Assembly (NCBI RefSeq): GCF_021190955.1
Contig: NZ_JAIOAO010000003.1
Location: forward strand, 620,001-684,000
Source of the DNA: Parachryseolinea silvisoli
GTDB lineage: Bacteria; Bacteroidota; Bacteroidia; Cytophagales; Cyclobacteriaceae
Length of the DNA: 64,000 bases
Direction: 5' to 3'
The first letter of the stretch is position 1, and each line of letters starts with the position of its first letter. Under the pieces are notes generated by a model that searched no databases, was not told where the DNA came from, and saw only the letters and a list, made by a program, of their open reading frames with translations. A program made the position numbers and the translations under genes. Shown piece by piece: positions 7,695-17,585 of this stretch.

Positions 7695-9380
7695 ATGAAA
7701 GATTTTCCGTGGTTTAAGCATTACCCCCCTCAGGTTGCACATGAAATAAAGCTCTATGAGTACGAGTCGTTGATCGAGCTTTTTGAGAAGAGTGTAGGGC
7801 GCTTCCGCGACCGGGTTGCTTTTGAAAACATGGGTGTAACGCTAACCTATGGAAGGGTGCACGAGCTCTCAGGACACTTTGCGGCCTATCTGCAGAAAGA
7901 TCTCGGTCTGAAAAAAGGTGACAGAATCGCCATTCAGATGCCCAACCTGTTGCAGTTTCCCATTGTATTCTTCGGCGCCCTGCGTGCCGGCCTCACAGTG
8001 GTCAATACCAATCCACTCTATACACCGCGCGAGATGGAGCACCAATTCAAAGATGCCGGTATTTCGGCCATCGTCATTGTTGCCAACTTTGCGAGCCACC
8101 TGGAAAAGATCAAGGACAACGTACCGTCTCTAAAACATATCATCGTGACTCAACTGGGCGACATGCTGGGCGGCCTGAAAGGCACGATCGTGAACCTGGT
8201 GGTGAAACACATCAAGAAGATGGTACCGCCCTATCACTTACCGACAGCGTTTTCATTTAAGGATGTCATGAAGAAAGGCGCGTCATTAAAGCTCGATGCG
8301 CCGAAAGTAACCGTCGACGACCTGGCGATATTGCAATACACCGGGGGGACTACGGGTATTGCCAAAGGTGCCAAACTTTCGCACGGCAATATTATAGCGC
8401 ATAATTCTATGATCACCCAATGGTTCCAGCCCTACCTGCAAGACAAACGTGATGGCGACGACCTGATCATCACCGCCATTCCGATGTATCACATCTTTGC
8501 CCTGACGGTAAACGGCTTCCTGATGTTCAGCACTGGCGTGAAGAATGTGCTGATCACAAACCCGCGCGATATGAAAGGCTTTGTAAAAGAGCTAAGCAAA
8601 CATAAGTTCACGATTATTACCGGTGTTAATACACTGTTTAATGGACTGCTGAACAACCCCGATTTTAAGAACCTCGACTTCTCACACTTGAAAGGCTCCG
8701 TAGCGGGTGGTATGGCGTTGCAAGATGCGGTGGCCAGGAAGTGGGAGCAAGTAACCGGTTCGGGCCTTATCGAAGGCTACGGCCTGAGCGAGACCTCGCC
8801 AGTATTGTGCTGTAATCCACTCGATGGTAAGCACCGGCTGGGCACCATCGGTCTGCCGATGCCCAACACCGAGGTGGCCGTATTCGACGATGACGGCAAC
8901 CGCCTGGCCGAAGGCGAGACGGGTGAGCTGTGTGCCCGCGGGCCGCAAGTTATGTCGGGCTATTGGGAAAAGGACAACGAAGGCGTATTCTTCAACAAGG
9001 AATGGTTCCGTACGGGCGACATTGGTATCATGGACAAAGAAGGATACTTCAAGATTGTCGATCGTAAAAAAGACATGATCAAGGTGTCTGGATTCAACGT
9101 ATATCCGAATGAGATCGAAAACGTACTGGCGGGCCATCCGAAAGTATTGGAAGTGGCCGCCATCGGCGTTCCCGACGAAAAGTCGGGCGAGGTTATCAAA
9201 GTCTTTATTGTAAAGAAAGACCAGAGCCTGACTGAGAAGGAAGTAAAAGATTATTGCCACGAAAATCTGACAAACTATAAAGTGCCGAAGTTGGTGGAGT
9301 TCCGCACGGAGCTTCCGAAGACCAACGTCGGTAAGATTTTGCGTCGCGCGCTGAAGGAAGAAAAGGCAGCGGCGGCCTAG
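7695..9380 (+). CDS. fadD: Long-chain fatty acid-CoA ligase
   Basis: A 561-residue ANL-superfamily enzyme that activates fatty acids to acyl-CoA through an acyl-adenylate. The P-loop is YTGGTTGIAKGAKLSH (near residue 216); GYGLSETSP and WFRTGDIG are the adenylate-binding motifs; the C-terminal lysine lies in PKTNVGKILRR. Length and motif spacing match FadD. It has its own upstream region after the terminator and shares a strand with the TerB-like gene downstream. It could feed the beta-oxidation thiolase at 35 kb. Confidence 0.93.
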   Translation: MKDFPWFKHYPPQVAHEIKLYEYESLIELFEKSVGRFRDRVAFENMGVTLTYGRVHELSGHFAAYLQKDLGLKKGDRIAIQMPNLLQFPIVFFGALRAGLTVVNTNPLYTPREMEHQFKDAGISAIVIVANFASHLEKIKDNVPSLKHIIVTQLGDMLGGLKGTIVNLVVKHIKKMVPPYHLPTAFSFKDVMKKGASLKLDAPKVTVDDLAILQYTGGTTGIAKGAKLSHGNIIAHNSMITQWFQPYLQDKRDGDDLIITAIPMYHIFALTVNGFLMFSTGVKNVLITNPRDMKGFVKELSKHKFTIITGVNTLFNGLLNNPDFKNLDFSHLKGSVAGGMALQDAVARKWEQVTGSGLIEGYGLSETSPVLCCNPLDGKHRLGTIGLPMPNTEVAVFDDDGNRLAEGETGELCARGPQVMSGYWEKDNEGVFFNKEWFRTGDIGIMDKEGYFKIVDRKKDMIKVSGFNVYPNEIENVLAGHPKVLEVAAIGVPDEKSGEVIKVFIVKKDQSLTEKEVKDYCHENLTNYKVPKLVEFRTELPKTNVGKILRRALKEEKAAAA

Positions 9381-9418
9381 TATTGCTTTACGAACTTAAC
9401 TAAAAAAAGACACGGCCT

Positions 9419-9859
9419 ATGATGGGTTTTTTTGAACACCAGTACCTCTCGTACAAGAAGAATCACATCAAGAACCTGCTGGCCCTTGCGAAAGTAGACG
9501 GGCACATGCACGAGAAGGAAGAAGCGTTGTTGTATAAGATCGGCCGCCGCTATGGTCTGAAAGATCGCCAGGTGCAGGAGCTGGTGGATAGCAGTGAGCA
9601 GTACGAGCTCAACGTTCCCGACAACCACAACGACAAGATGAATCTGCTATACGACCTCGTGCTGATGGTATATGCAGACGAGGTCGTAGATGAGCATGAG
9701 ATACAATTCTGCCAGGACGCCGTGCGCCAGTTTGGTATGAAAGAAGAACTGGTTCAATGGTTATTAAAAGAATTCGATCGCGGCACACCGCCGCCACCCG
9801 ACGACTGGGATCATATCAAACAACAAGCAAAGGAGCGATTTCTTGCGCAGCCAGTGTAA
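9419..9859 (+). CDS. TerB-like (tellurite-resistance/DUF533 type) protein
   Basis: A 146-residue helical, acidic protein. The pair ALAKVDGHMHEKEEALLYKI and VLMVYADEVVDEHEIQFC is the duplicated TerB helix with acidic residues thought to bind metal. The role of stand-alone TerB proteins is not established; tellurite resistance is only a family label. The ATG at 9422 is an equally likely start. It abuts the convergent lipoprotein gene with no gap. A second, diverged TerB-like gene is at 56.3 kb. Confidence 0.7.
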   Translation: MMGFFEHQYLSYKKNHIKNLLALAKVDGHMHEKEEALLYKIGRRYGLKDRQVQELVDSSEQYELNVPDNHNDKMNLLYDLVLMVYADEVVDEHEIQFCQDAVRQFGMKEELVQWLLKEFDRGTPPPPDDWDHIKQQAKERFLAQPV

Positions 9860-10252
9860 TTAGTCATATGGCTGGCAGTCTCCGCCGTGCCAGATCAACT
9901 TTTGGTCGGTGATGCTTTGTAACGTCACGGAATCGTCGAGTTTATGGCCGTCGCATGTCCAAACTATGGGTATCCACAGGCATGAGGCACAGCACAGGCC
10001 TTGCACAAAAACCGTTTGATTTTCGTATGTACCGGTGTAAAGGGTGATCATGTTCCCCATCGGGCCATTTTTTGCTTCTGCAATTTTGTCGCGAAGCCAA
10101 CCCAGATTTTCCACCGGATTACAAACGCCACAGACGGGGTCACTTCCGTCGTCACAACTGGATTTAGAGTCGTCGTCGCTGCCGCAGGCAAATACTGCCG
10201 CAGAAAACAAGAGGACTGCCAGCGACCGAAGAATGAATTGTATTTTTACCAT
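9860..10252 (-). CDS. Small cysteine-rich lipoprotein
   Basis: A 130-residue protein with a lipoprotein signal (MVKIQFILRSLAVLLFSAAV then FAC). The mature part has nine Cys residues, including CGVC and LCCASC, and an ENLGWLRDKIAEAKNG stretch seen in small Bacteroidota lipoproteins. It is probably surface- or periplasm-facing, with disulfides or bound metal. I chose ATG 10252 because it places the signal peptide at the N-terminus. Function unknown. Confidence 0.72.
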   Translation of the reverse strand: MVKIQFILRSLAVLLFSAAVFACGSDDDSKSSCDDGSDPVCGVCNPVENLGWLRDKIAEAKNGPMGNMITLYTGTYENQTVFVQGLCCASCLWIPIVWTCDGHKLDDSVTLQSITDQKLIWHGGDCQPYD

Positions 10253-10422
10253 ATATAAGTAGGTTATGCTGCAATAGACACGATTGCCGGAGAAATAGTT
10301 GGAAACGTTTGAGGCACGATTCGTGTTACTATACATGCGGTGCAAATGCACCCTATTTTTTGCAAATTTCTTTTCAACCGTAGCCGATTAAAAGTAACTT
10401 AAGGCCCGCGTGGGACCAGCGT

Positions 10423-11868
10423 ATGGACGAATTTAGAAAACTAACGACGCAAGAGAAGGCATTGCGTATCAATCTCAGCAGAGCGATCTACGGTTCGTTT
10501 GCAGAGATTGGCGCAGGGCAGGAAGTAGCAGCCAACTTTTTCAAGGTAGGAGGCGCTTCCGGAACTGTAGCCAAAACCATGTCGGCGTACGACATGAAAT
10601 TCAGTGATGCGATTTACGGGGTAGGGGATCGGTATGTCTGTGAGGACCGGTTGATGCGCATGCTTGACCACGAGTATGTTTTACTGCCCGAACGTTTACC
10701 ACACCGCATTGAAACTACTCGCTTTTTTGCATTTGCCGACACCGTGGAGGTGCTCAACTACGAGCGCACAAACCAGGGTCACGGCTGGATCGGGCTGCGA
10801 TTTCAGTTAAAGCCCCAAAGCGAGCCCAACGACTGCATCATACACGTCAAGATGCACGACAACGATCCGTTACAACAACAGTACTCCCTGGGCATTGTCG
10901 GTGTGAATATGCTCTACTCGTGTATGTTCCTGAGCGACCCGGAAGAGATGTTAATGTCATTGCTGGACGGGCTCACGGCCCGCCGCATCGAGATCGACAT
11001 GTTCCGCATTTCAGGCCCCGACTTTAAGCACGTCGACAATCGCCTCATGGCGCTGAAGATGGTAAAGAATGGCCTGACCAAGGCCGCCATGTTTGGGCCC
11101 GATGGCAATGTGATGCAGCCGTCGGATGAACTCTATAAAAAGAACGTGTTGGTACTACGCGGTCGATTCCGTCCGCCGACTCACGTTAATGTAGACATGC
11201 TGCTCACGTCGCGGCGTCACTTCAAACAAGAGCCTGACGTTACGCGCTCAAACATTGTTTTACTTTCCGAGCTTACATTGAACGACTTGAGCGCAGATGG
11301 TAAGGTGGATGAAAAAGACTTTCTGCACCGCTGCGATATTCTCTGCTCGCTGGGACAGAATGTATTGATCTCGAATTACTTCGAGTATTACCGCCTGGTG
11401 GAGTATCTGTCGAAGATCACCCGCGGTAAAAAGATCGGCATCATCATGGGCATCTATGCCTTGCAAAAGGTATTTGATGAAAAAACCTATGAGAACATTC
11501 GCGGGGGAATTCTCGAATGCTTTGCGTCGCTGTTTGGTACCAACGTTAAAATATATGTTTATCCGGCGTTGCGTCCGGATGCAACGCTCTTTACACTGAA
11601 AGATTTTGAGAACGAGCTTCCGCCCAATCTCAAGAATCTGTTCCGCTATCTGATCGATAACAACAAGATGGAGGACGTGAGCGATGCAGATACCCGCAAG
11701 CTGCACATCATCTCTGACAACGTGCTGGCCATGATTCGCAAGGGCGAGCCGGGTTGGGAGAAGTTTGTGCCGCACAAAGTAGAGGAGGCAATCCGGGAAC
11801 AACACCTGTTCGATCTGCCCGCCGCCGATACCGCCGATGTTACCATCGTGCCGGAAGCGCAGCCTTAG
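10423..11868 (+). CDS. Conserved Bacteroidota protein of unknown function
   Basis: A 481-residue soluble protein. The opening (EKALRINLSRAIYGSFAEIG, then GAGQEVAANFFKVGGASGT) is highly recognisable. As far as I recall, this family is often labelled nicotinate-nucleotide adenylyltransferase in databases, but I see no GxFxPxHxGH nucleotidyltransferase motif, so I do not accept that name. There are no signal peptide or membrane segments. It is convergent with the symporter gene, overlapping it by four bases. Confidence 0.75.
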   Translation: MDEFRKLTTQEKALRINLSRAIYGSFAEIGAGQEVAANFFKVGGASGTVAKTMSAYDMKFSDAIYGVGDRYVCEDRLMRMLDHEYVLLPERLPHRIETTRFFAFADTVEVLNYERTNQGHGWIGLRFQLKPQSEPNDCIIHVKMHDNDPLQQQYSLGIVGVNMLYSCMFLSDPEEMLMSLLDGLTARRIEIDMFRISGPDFKHVDNRLMALKMVKNGLTKAAMFGPDGNVMQPSDELYKKNVLVLRGRFRPPTHVNVDMLLTSRRHFKQEPDVTRSNIVLLSELTLNDLSADGKVDEKDFLHRCDILCSLGQNVLISNYFEYYRLVEYLSKITRGKKIGIIMGIYALQKVFDEKTYENIRGGILECFASLFGTNVKIYVYPALRPDATLFTLKDFENELPPNLKNLFRYLIDNNKMEDVSDADTRKLHIISDNVLAMIRKGEPGWEKFVPHKVEEAIREQHLFDLPAADTADVTIVPEAQP

Positions 11869-13274
11869 TGCTTTTGTTTGTACATACCCTTCTCAAAGTA
11901 ACGCCGCGCTTCGGCCATCACTTTTGGTGCGAGCACCATGCCCGTGATCATGGTTGGCACTGCCATGAGCGCAAACGCAATGTCGATGAGGTATAACACG
12001 ATCTCCATAGACGCCACAGCGCCCACAACAATCATGGCGAGATAGAAGTAATCATAGCTGGCGCTATAGCGCTCGCCGATCAGAAAGGCCAGTGCTTTGC
12101 GTCCGTAGTAGCTGTATGAAAACAATGCGCTGATACCAAATACCAACGTGCAGAGCAGTAATATATAATGGCCGCCCAGCGGCATGGCTTTCGCGTATGC
12201 CTCGGCTGTCAGGGTAATGCCCGACGATTTGCTGGTCTGCCATACGTCCGTCACCAGTATGGCGAGTGCCGTCAGTGTACAGGATACGATCGTATCGATT
12301 ACCGGGCTGAGCATGGACGCCATCCCTTCCTGAATAGGGGCCGAGCTTTTTGCAGCGCCCATCGCCATGGGGGCTGTGCCGATGCCGGCCTCGTTGGAGA
12401 ACGTGGCGCGTCGCACACCCAACATAATAATGCCGCCCAGCATGCCACCGAGAAATGGCTGCCCATGGTAGTGGTGGGCCGCAAAGGCATCCTCGAAAAT
12501 CATGGCCAGGTACCGCGGCACCTGATCGGCATAGGCTACCAGAATGATCATGACCGAGGCAAAGTGCAGGACGATCATAATTGGCACCAGACGTCCCGCC
12601 CAGTTGCCTATGCGTTGGATGCCCCCGACAATAACGGCCGAAGCAATGGCACAGAGCACCATGCCAATCAGTATCTTCCAGGTACCGGGTGATAACCCCG
12701 CGATAGGGGTTGCCCCCAATCCAATATCGTAGATGGCCTGTGTTAGCTGATTCGCCTGGTAGATCGGCAACGCGCCTACCATACAGCAGAGGCAGAACAT
12801 GACTGCCCAGGGCTGCCAGCGCTTGCCCAGTGCCTCGCGAATGACATACATCGGACCACCTTGTACTTCGCCATTACTATCCTTGCCACGATAGAGACTC
12901 GCCAGTGTGCTCGTAAAGAAGTTCGTAGACATCCCAATGATCGAGGTGACCCACATCCAAAAGAGCGCACCGGGCCCACCAAGCGCAATGGCCGTCGCGA
13001 CCCCCGAAAGATTTCCAATGCCGACGGTAGACGCCAATGCCGTAGACAATGCCTTATAGGCACTGATCTGGCCGGGCGCGTTCGGGTCGTCGTATTTCCC
13101 CCGTAACACGTCGATGGCGTGTTTGAAATGCCGGAAGTGAATGAACCGGGAATAGAACATGAAAAACAAACCGCCCCCGATGATGAGGAACAGTACCGGC
13201 CACCAGATATAGCCAGACAAGTCTTCCAAAACGGCTTGGATGGAAAAAACGACGAAAAGAGAGCAAAAACGCAA
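11865..13274 (-). CDS. Sodium/alanine (AGCS) family symporter
   Basis: An integral membrane protein of about 469 residues with 10 or more hydrophobic segments. ALSTALASTVGIGNLSGVAT and GGPGALFWMWVTSIIGMSTN are AGCS signature regions for Na+-coupled uptake of alanine or glycine; the FSNEAGIGTAPMAMG stretch is also typical. The first codon at 13274 is TTG; the next in-frame Met is at residue 40, inside the first membrane helix, so a non-ATG start is likely. Substrate is inferred from the family only. Confidence 0.88.
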   Translation of the reverse strand: MRFCSLFVVFSIQAVLEDLSGYIWWPVLFLIIGGGLFFMFYSRFIHFRHFKHAIDVLRGKYDDPNAPGQISAYKALSTALASTVGIGNLSGVATAIALGGPGALFWMWVTSIIGMSTNFFTSTLASLYRGKDSNGEVQGGPMYVIREALGKRWQPWAVMFCLCCMVGALPIYQANQLTQAIYDIGLGATPIAGLSPGTWKILIGMVLCAIASAVIVGGIQRIGNWAGRLVPIMIVLHFASVMIILVAYADQVPRYLAMIFEDAFAAHHYHGQPFLGGMLGGIIMLGVRRATFSNEAGIGTAPMAMGAAKSSAPIQEGMASMLSPVIDTIVSCTLTALAILVTDVWQTSKSSGITLTAEAYAKAMPLGGHYILLLCTLVFGISALFSYSYYGRKALAFLIGERYSASYDYFYLAMIVVGAVASMEIVLYLIDIAFALMAVPTMITGMVLAPKVMAEARRYFEKGMYKQKH

Positions 13275-13601
13275 CTGATTCTATTTTAGAGGCTCAAAAG
13301 TAATAAAAAGATGGTATCTCCTACTGAATAAGTAGATTATTAACATTCTACAGTATCGCTGGCAAGAGTTGGCGCGCTACTTATCCCTTGTGACTACAAC
13401 CCTGGGCTCCAGGCTTGGCGCTCAAACTCGGGCCAGCAAGCAGAGGCAATATCCCGCCCGGCGACGACGTTATAACAACAATCGGTGGGAAACGGCGCCG
13501 CGTCCGCAAAATGCATCAGGACCTGGCAGGTATTTTGATACACCGATGAGAGGAATGTCCGGAGCACAAAAGACCCCTCAAGTCTTAGAAACCACTAAAT
13601 A
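13275..13601. other. Intergenic region upstream of the signalling island
   Basis: This 327-bp divergent region holds the start signals for the symporter (minus) and the kinase (plus). The first 80 nt are AT-rich and the rest GC-rich. A 77-codon open frame ends in TAATG at the kinase start, but its composition is not protein-like. I see no clear operator, RNA or terminator. Confidence 0.4.
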
Positions 13602-14354
13602 ATGTATCGGACCGTGGAGAATGGAAATGTAATGGAACGTCAGAACGAGGAGTTGCGACGAATCAATGCGGAGCTTGATCGCTTTGTATACAGCGCCTCA
13701 CACGATCTGCGTGCGCCCCTCATGAGCGTCAAAGGGCTGCTGAACATGATCAAGCTCGATCCTGAAAAAAAGAATACCGATTTGTACCTGGCCTTGATTG
13801 AAAAGAGCGTGGGCCGGTTAGATAATTTTATCACCGATATCATTCAATACTCCCGCAACGCGCGCACCGATGTCGAAGAGAAAGAAGTAGACGTGGCGAC
13901 GCTGCTGCAAGATTCGCTGGAAGCCCTGCGGTTTATGGAGGGCGCCGAACATGTACAGAGCACGCACTATATCGACATCCGCGCGCCGTTTTACTCCGAT
14001 CCCAGCCGACTGCTCATGGTCTTCAACAACATCATCTCGAACGCCGTACGCTATCGCAACAGCACACGCCAGGATTCATTCCTGGACGTCAACATCCATG
14101 TAGATAGTGCGCGCGCGCGCATCAGTTTTACAGACAACGGCATCGGTATTCCGGCCGAGCACCAGGAAGCTATCTTTGATATGTTCTTTCGCGTCAGCAG
14201 CGAAGGGCAAGGGTCCGGCCTCGGCTTGTACATCGTAAAGGATGCCGTGACCAGGTTGCACGGGACAGTAAACGTACAATCTGCGCCCGGAAAGGGCACG
14301 ACGTTTACGGTGGAAATCCCCAACCAGCTTGGCCGGGCGCGTCTTCAGGCGTAG
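13602..14354 (+). CDS. Short sensor histidine kinase without a sensor domain
   Basis: A 250-residue soluble kinase: short coiled coil (MERQNEELRRINAELDRF), H-box SASHDLRAPL with His34, then HATPase with N-box FNNIISNAVRYR, G1 box DNGIGIP and GQGSGLGLYIV. No membrane or sensory domain is present, so it must get its input from a partner protein or act in a phosphorelay. Met11 (13632) is an alternative start. It leads a run of signalling genes on the same strand. Confidence 0.88.
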   Translation: MYRTVENGNVMERQNEELRRINAELDRFVYSASHDLRAPLMSVKGLLNMIKLDPEKKNTDLYLALIEKSVGRLDNFITDIIQYSRNARTDVEEKEVDVATLLQDSLEALRFMEGAEHVQSTHYIDIRAPFYSDPSRLLMVFNNIISNAVRYRNSTRQDSFLDVNIHVDSARARISFTDNGIGIPAEHQEAIFDMFFRVSSEGQGSGLGLYIVKDAVTRLHGTVNVQSAPGKGTTFTVEIPNQLGRARLQA

Positions 14355-14386
14355 GGACTGGGTCGTCGGCCTGCCCTATTGGAAAA

Positions 14387-17300
14387 TTGCAATTAGCCCG
14401 TAACTTCGTTACAAAGTGTGGGCCATTGAGTACTATCAGTGATAAGGAATTTAGCTCGTTGCTGGATGCAACATTGTTCTCGAGCATTCTGGATAGCATC
14501 AACGAGGCGATCTGGGTGATCGATTTTAATAAGTCGCATCCATATTGGTTTGCTTCGATCGCGAATAAGCTCAAATACTCCGTTCCACAAGACCCTATTT
14601 CACCTAATTTCTGGCGCGACAATTTACACCCTGAAGATGTTGACCGGGCGGTAAAAGGATTTGAGCAGGCGCTGCAAGATCCTGCTGTCATGAATTTCGT
14701 ACATGAGTATCGCTTTTGCGGCGCGAATAATATCTACTACATTATACACGACACGATGCGCTTCCTGCGTAACGAACACGGCATGGCGCAACGTGTGATT
14801 GGCAGCTGGCGCGATGTGACGGAGGAACGTATGCGTGAGCATAAGCTTGAGCAGGCACTCAACACCCTGGAAGACGAACGCAATCGCTTCAAGCTGATTG
14901 CCGAGCTATCGAGCGCCGCCATGTGGGAATACGATGTACCGGAAAACAAGTTGTCGTGGATGTCAGGCAGCTCGACGTTGGAGGAGTTTGGTTTTAACAA
15001 ACCGCACTATACACTGCAAGACTGGATTGATGGTATCCATGAAGAAGACCGCGAGCGTGTCGAGCAAAACTTCGACCGCGCCCTGGCAACGGAAGAAAGC
15101 TTCTTCGATACATACCGGTTTAAAAAGGCCGACGGAAAGATCGCTTATGTCATCGATCAGGGCACTTTTCTACGCGATGCCTCGGGCAAGGCCTACAAAG
15201 CCGTCGGTAGCTGGGTCGATATAACACGCGAGCGCTTGCGCGAGCTTTTACTGGAGGACACACTGCAGCATCAACGCAGCTTGAACTATTCGTTGCAGGT
15301 GCGCGAAGAGGAACTGGCATCGACGGAAGAAGAGCTTCGTCAGATCAATGACCAACTATACATCAACATACGGCAACTTTCCGAACGCGAGTTTATTCTC
15401 AATCAATCGCAAAAGTTGGCGAAGATCGGCAGCTGGGAGTACGACGCTGAGCACAAGACCATGTTCTGGTCAGCGGAGATGTATAACATCTATGGTGTCG
15501 ATCCTTCTTTTAATTGCAGCGACTTCGAGGAAGTAAGCCGTTTGTACGAAGCCGGCAGCGAGGCCGTTGTGAGCCAATCGTTCACCACGCTGTTGAAGGA
15601 GCACCGGCCTTCCGACATCACCGTACAGATCAAAACACCCCTGGGTTATCGCAAGTGGGTGCGCATTACGGCACATCCGTTGCTCGAAGATTACGGGGTG
15701 CGCCGCATCCTGGGGCTGACATACGACATCACATATTTTAAAGAAGCGGAGGAACGGCTGCGATCGAGCGAAGAGAAATTTTCAAAAGCGTTCCGCTTTA
15801 GTCCCGACCTCATGTCGATTCACCGCGAGCGTGACGGCGTGATCGTAGCGGTAAACGACAACGCCTATACGGTGCTCGGATTTCGCAAAGAAGAAATTGC
15901 CGGCAAGTCGGTGCAAGAGCTCGCGCTGTTCATCGATCCGGCCGACCGCGAGAAGTTTTACGACACGTATTTTAAACACGGGCATGCACAGATAGAAACA
16001 AAATGGCGTAGGAAAGACGGTAGCCAAATCGATGTATTGATCACCAGCAACCGCATCGAGATTGAAGGCGAAGGGCATTTGCTGAGCGTCGTCAAGGATA
16101 TCTCCGAATCAAAGGCAGCCGAAGAGCGTTTCCGCAAGGCCTTCGACCTGAGCCCCGACCTGATGATGATCTTCCGTGAGCACGATCTGGTGTTGATCGA
16201 TGTCAACAGTAAGATCGAAATGATTTCGGGCTATACCCGTGAAGAAGTGCTCGGCCAATCGTCCTCCGACTTTGAGATCTGGGTGGACAAGGATATGAAG
16301 AACAAATACTTCGAATCCTATTTTCAACTGGGCGGGGTAACCCTGGAGACACAGTTTTATGGCAAGGAGGGTATTCAGTTTTTTGCTTCGGTCACAACGA
16401 AACGGATTCAGCTCTCCGGTGAAAACCACATGCTGGTGGTGGTTCGCGACATGACCGAGCGAAAAAAAGCCGAAGAAAAGATTATCGAGAACGAAGCCAA
16501 ACTGGATGCCATTATCAACAATACAGACATGAGCATCTGGTCATTGGACCTGCACTATAGAATTACAGCGCTGAACCGCTCGTTCCACGAAATGGTACGT
16601 CTCAATACCGAGGATGTAAACTTCGGCGTCGGTCAGAATGTACTGGATGTTTCCCGTCAGTTCTTGCCCGAAGAGTATGTGCAGTATTGGAAAGTGCTGT
16701 ACAACCGCGCCTTCGCCGGCGAGTCTGTACTGGAGGAATCTGAACTTAACGGTCGGGCCATTCTGGCTTCGCTTCACCCGATCATTGAAAACAATCGCAT
16801 CATTGGAGCGTCGGTCTATGCGCAGGACATTACCGAACGCAAACAGAAAGAAGAAGAGCTGAACCGTAAAAACCTGGAGCTTGCCGAAGCCAACAAAAAA
16901 ATTGGTGGTCTCAAGCTCATGGCGTTGCGGTCGGTGATGAACCCGCATTTTATTTTCAACGCACTAAATTCCATACAGTTCTTTATTGCGAAGAACGATC
17001 GGCAAAATGCCATCAACTACCTGTCTACATTCTCTAAGCTGATTCGTGGCGTGTTGAACCACTCCGTGAAGGACAAGATCAGCATTGCTGACGAGTTGGA
17101 CCTGTTAAAACACTACATCAACCTGGAGATGGTGCGCTTTGAAAACAAATTCGAGCTTGTCTTAGAAGTCGATCCTGAACTGGATAGTGAAAACATCGAG
17201 ATCCCGTCACTTTTAATACAACCTTACGTAGAAAATGCCATTCTGCACGGTCTTTATAACAAACCGGACAAAGGGCTGTTGAAGATCTGCGTGCGATATG

Positions 17301-17530
17301 ATAGTGACCGCGTTTTATTCATTGTGGAGGACAACGGCATTGGGCGGGAAGCAGCCCGCCAGTTGCGCGAAAAGAATTTCCCCAAACATACATCTATGGG
17401 CACGGTACTGACCGAGGAGCGTTTGCGGCTTATCAACGAGCTTAATAACATTTCTTTAGGGATAGATGACCTGGTTCATCCCGATGGAAGTGCCGCTGGT
17501 ACAAGAATACGTATCTGGGTAAGATTTTAA
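14387..17530 (+). CDS. Multi-PAS sensor kinase with LytS-type His_kinase domain
   Basis: A 1047-residue soluble sensor. Six PAS units can be read at about 30-148, 165-280, 340-450, 463-575, 583-690 and 705-818, joined by short coiled coils ending in DIT/ERK-type junctions. The kinase core is LytS/YehU-like: MNPHFIFNALNSIQFF with His854, QPYVENAILHGL and DNGIGREAA. There are no membrane segments, so the signals are cytoplasmic. The first codon is TTG at 14387, and a second TTG is at 14426; the start is uncertain. It is followed by a LytTR regulator, its likely partner. Confidence 0.92.
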   Translation: MQLARNFVTKCGPLSTISDKEFSSLLDATLFSSILDSINEAIWVIDFNKSHPYWFASIANKLKYSVPQDPISPNFWRDNLHPEDVDRAVKGFEQALQDPAVMNFVHEYRFCGANNIYYIIHDTMRFLRNEHGMAQRVIGSWRDVTEERMREHKLEQALNTLEDERNRFKLIAELSSAAMWEYDVPENKLSWMSGSSTLEEFGFNKPHYTLQDWIDGIHEEDRERVEQNFDRALATEESFFDTYRFKKADGKIAYVIDQGTFLRDASGKAYKAVGSWVDITRERLRELLLEDTLQHQRSLNYSLQVREEELASTEEELRQINDQLYINIRQLSEREFILNQSQKLAKIGSWEYDAEHKTMFWSAEMYNIYGVDPSFNCSDFEEVSRLYEAGSEAVVSQSFTTLLKEHRPSDITVQIKTPLGYRKWVRITAHPLLEDYGVRRILGLTYDITYFKEAEERLRSSEEKFSKAFRFSPDLMSIHRERDGVIVAVNDNAYTVLGFRKEEIAGKSVQELALFIDPADREKFYDTYFKHGHAQIETKWRRKDGSQIDVLITSNRIEIEGEGHLLSVVKDISESKAAEERFRKAFDLSPDLMMIFREHDLVLIDVNSKIEMISGYTREEVLGQSSSDFEIWVDKDMKNKYFESYFQLGGVTLETQFYGKEGIQFFASVTTKRIQLSGENHMLVVVRDMTERKKAEEKIIENEAKLDAIINNTDMSIWSLDLHYRITALNRSFHEMVRLNTEDVNFGVGQNVLDVSRQFLPEEYVQYWKVLYNRAFAGESVLEESELNGRAILASLHPIIENNRIIGASVYAQDITERKQKEEELNRKNLELAEANKKIGGLKLMALRSVMNPHFIFNALNSIQFFIAKNDRQNAINYLSTFSKLIRGVLNHSVKDKISIADELDLLKHYINLEMVRFENKFELVLEVDPELDSENIEIPSLLIQPYVENAILHGLYNKPDKGLLKICVRYDSDRVLFIVEDNGIGREAARQLREKNFPKHTSMGTVLTEERLRLINELNNISLGIDDLVHPDGSAAGTRIRIWVRF

Positions 17531-17585
17531 ATTTGTCGGTACTGGATTTCAGGATACTTTTGGTAAATTAGGTCTGACCTTCTCT

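Noticed and set aside
13369-13602. A 77-codon frame that ends in TAATG at the kinase start
   Set aside because: The overlap looks like coupling, but the product is Arg/Thr/Pro-rich with no fold-like pattern; probably chance.
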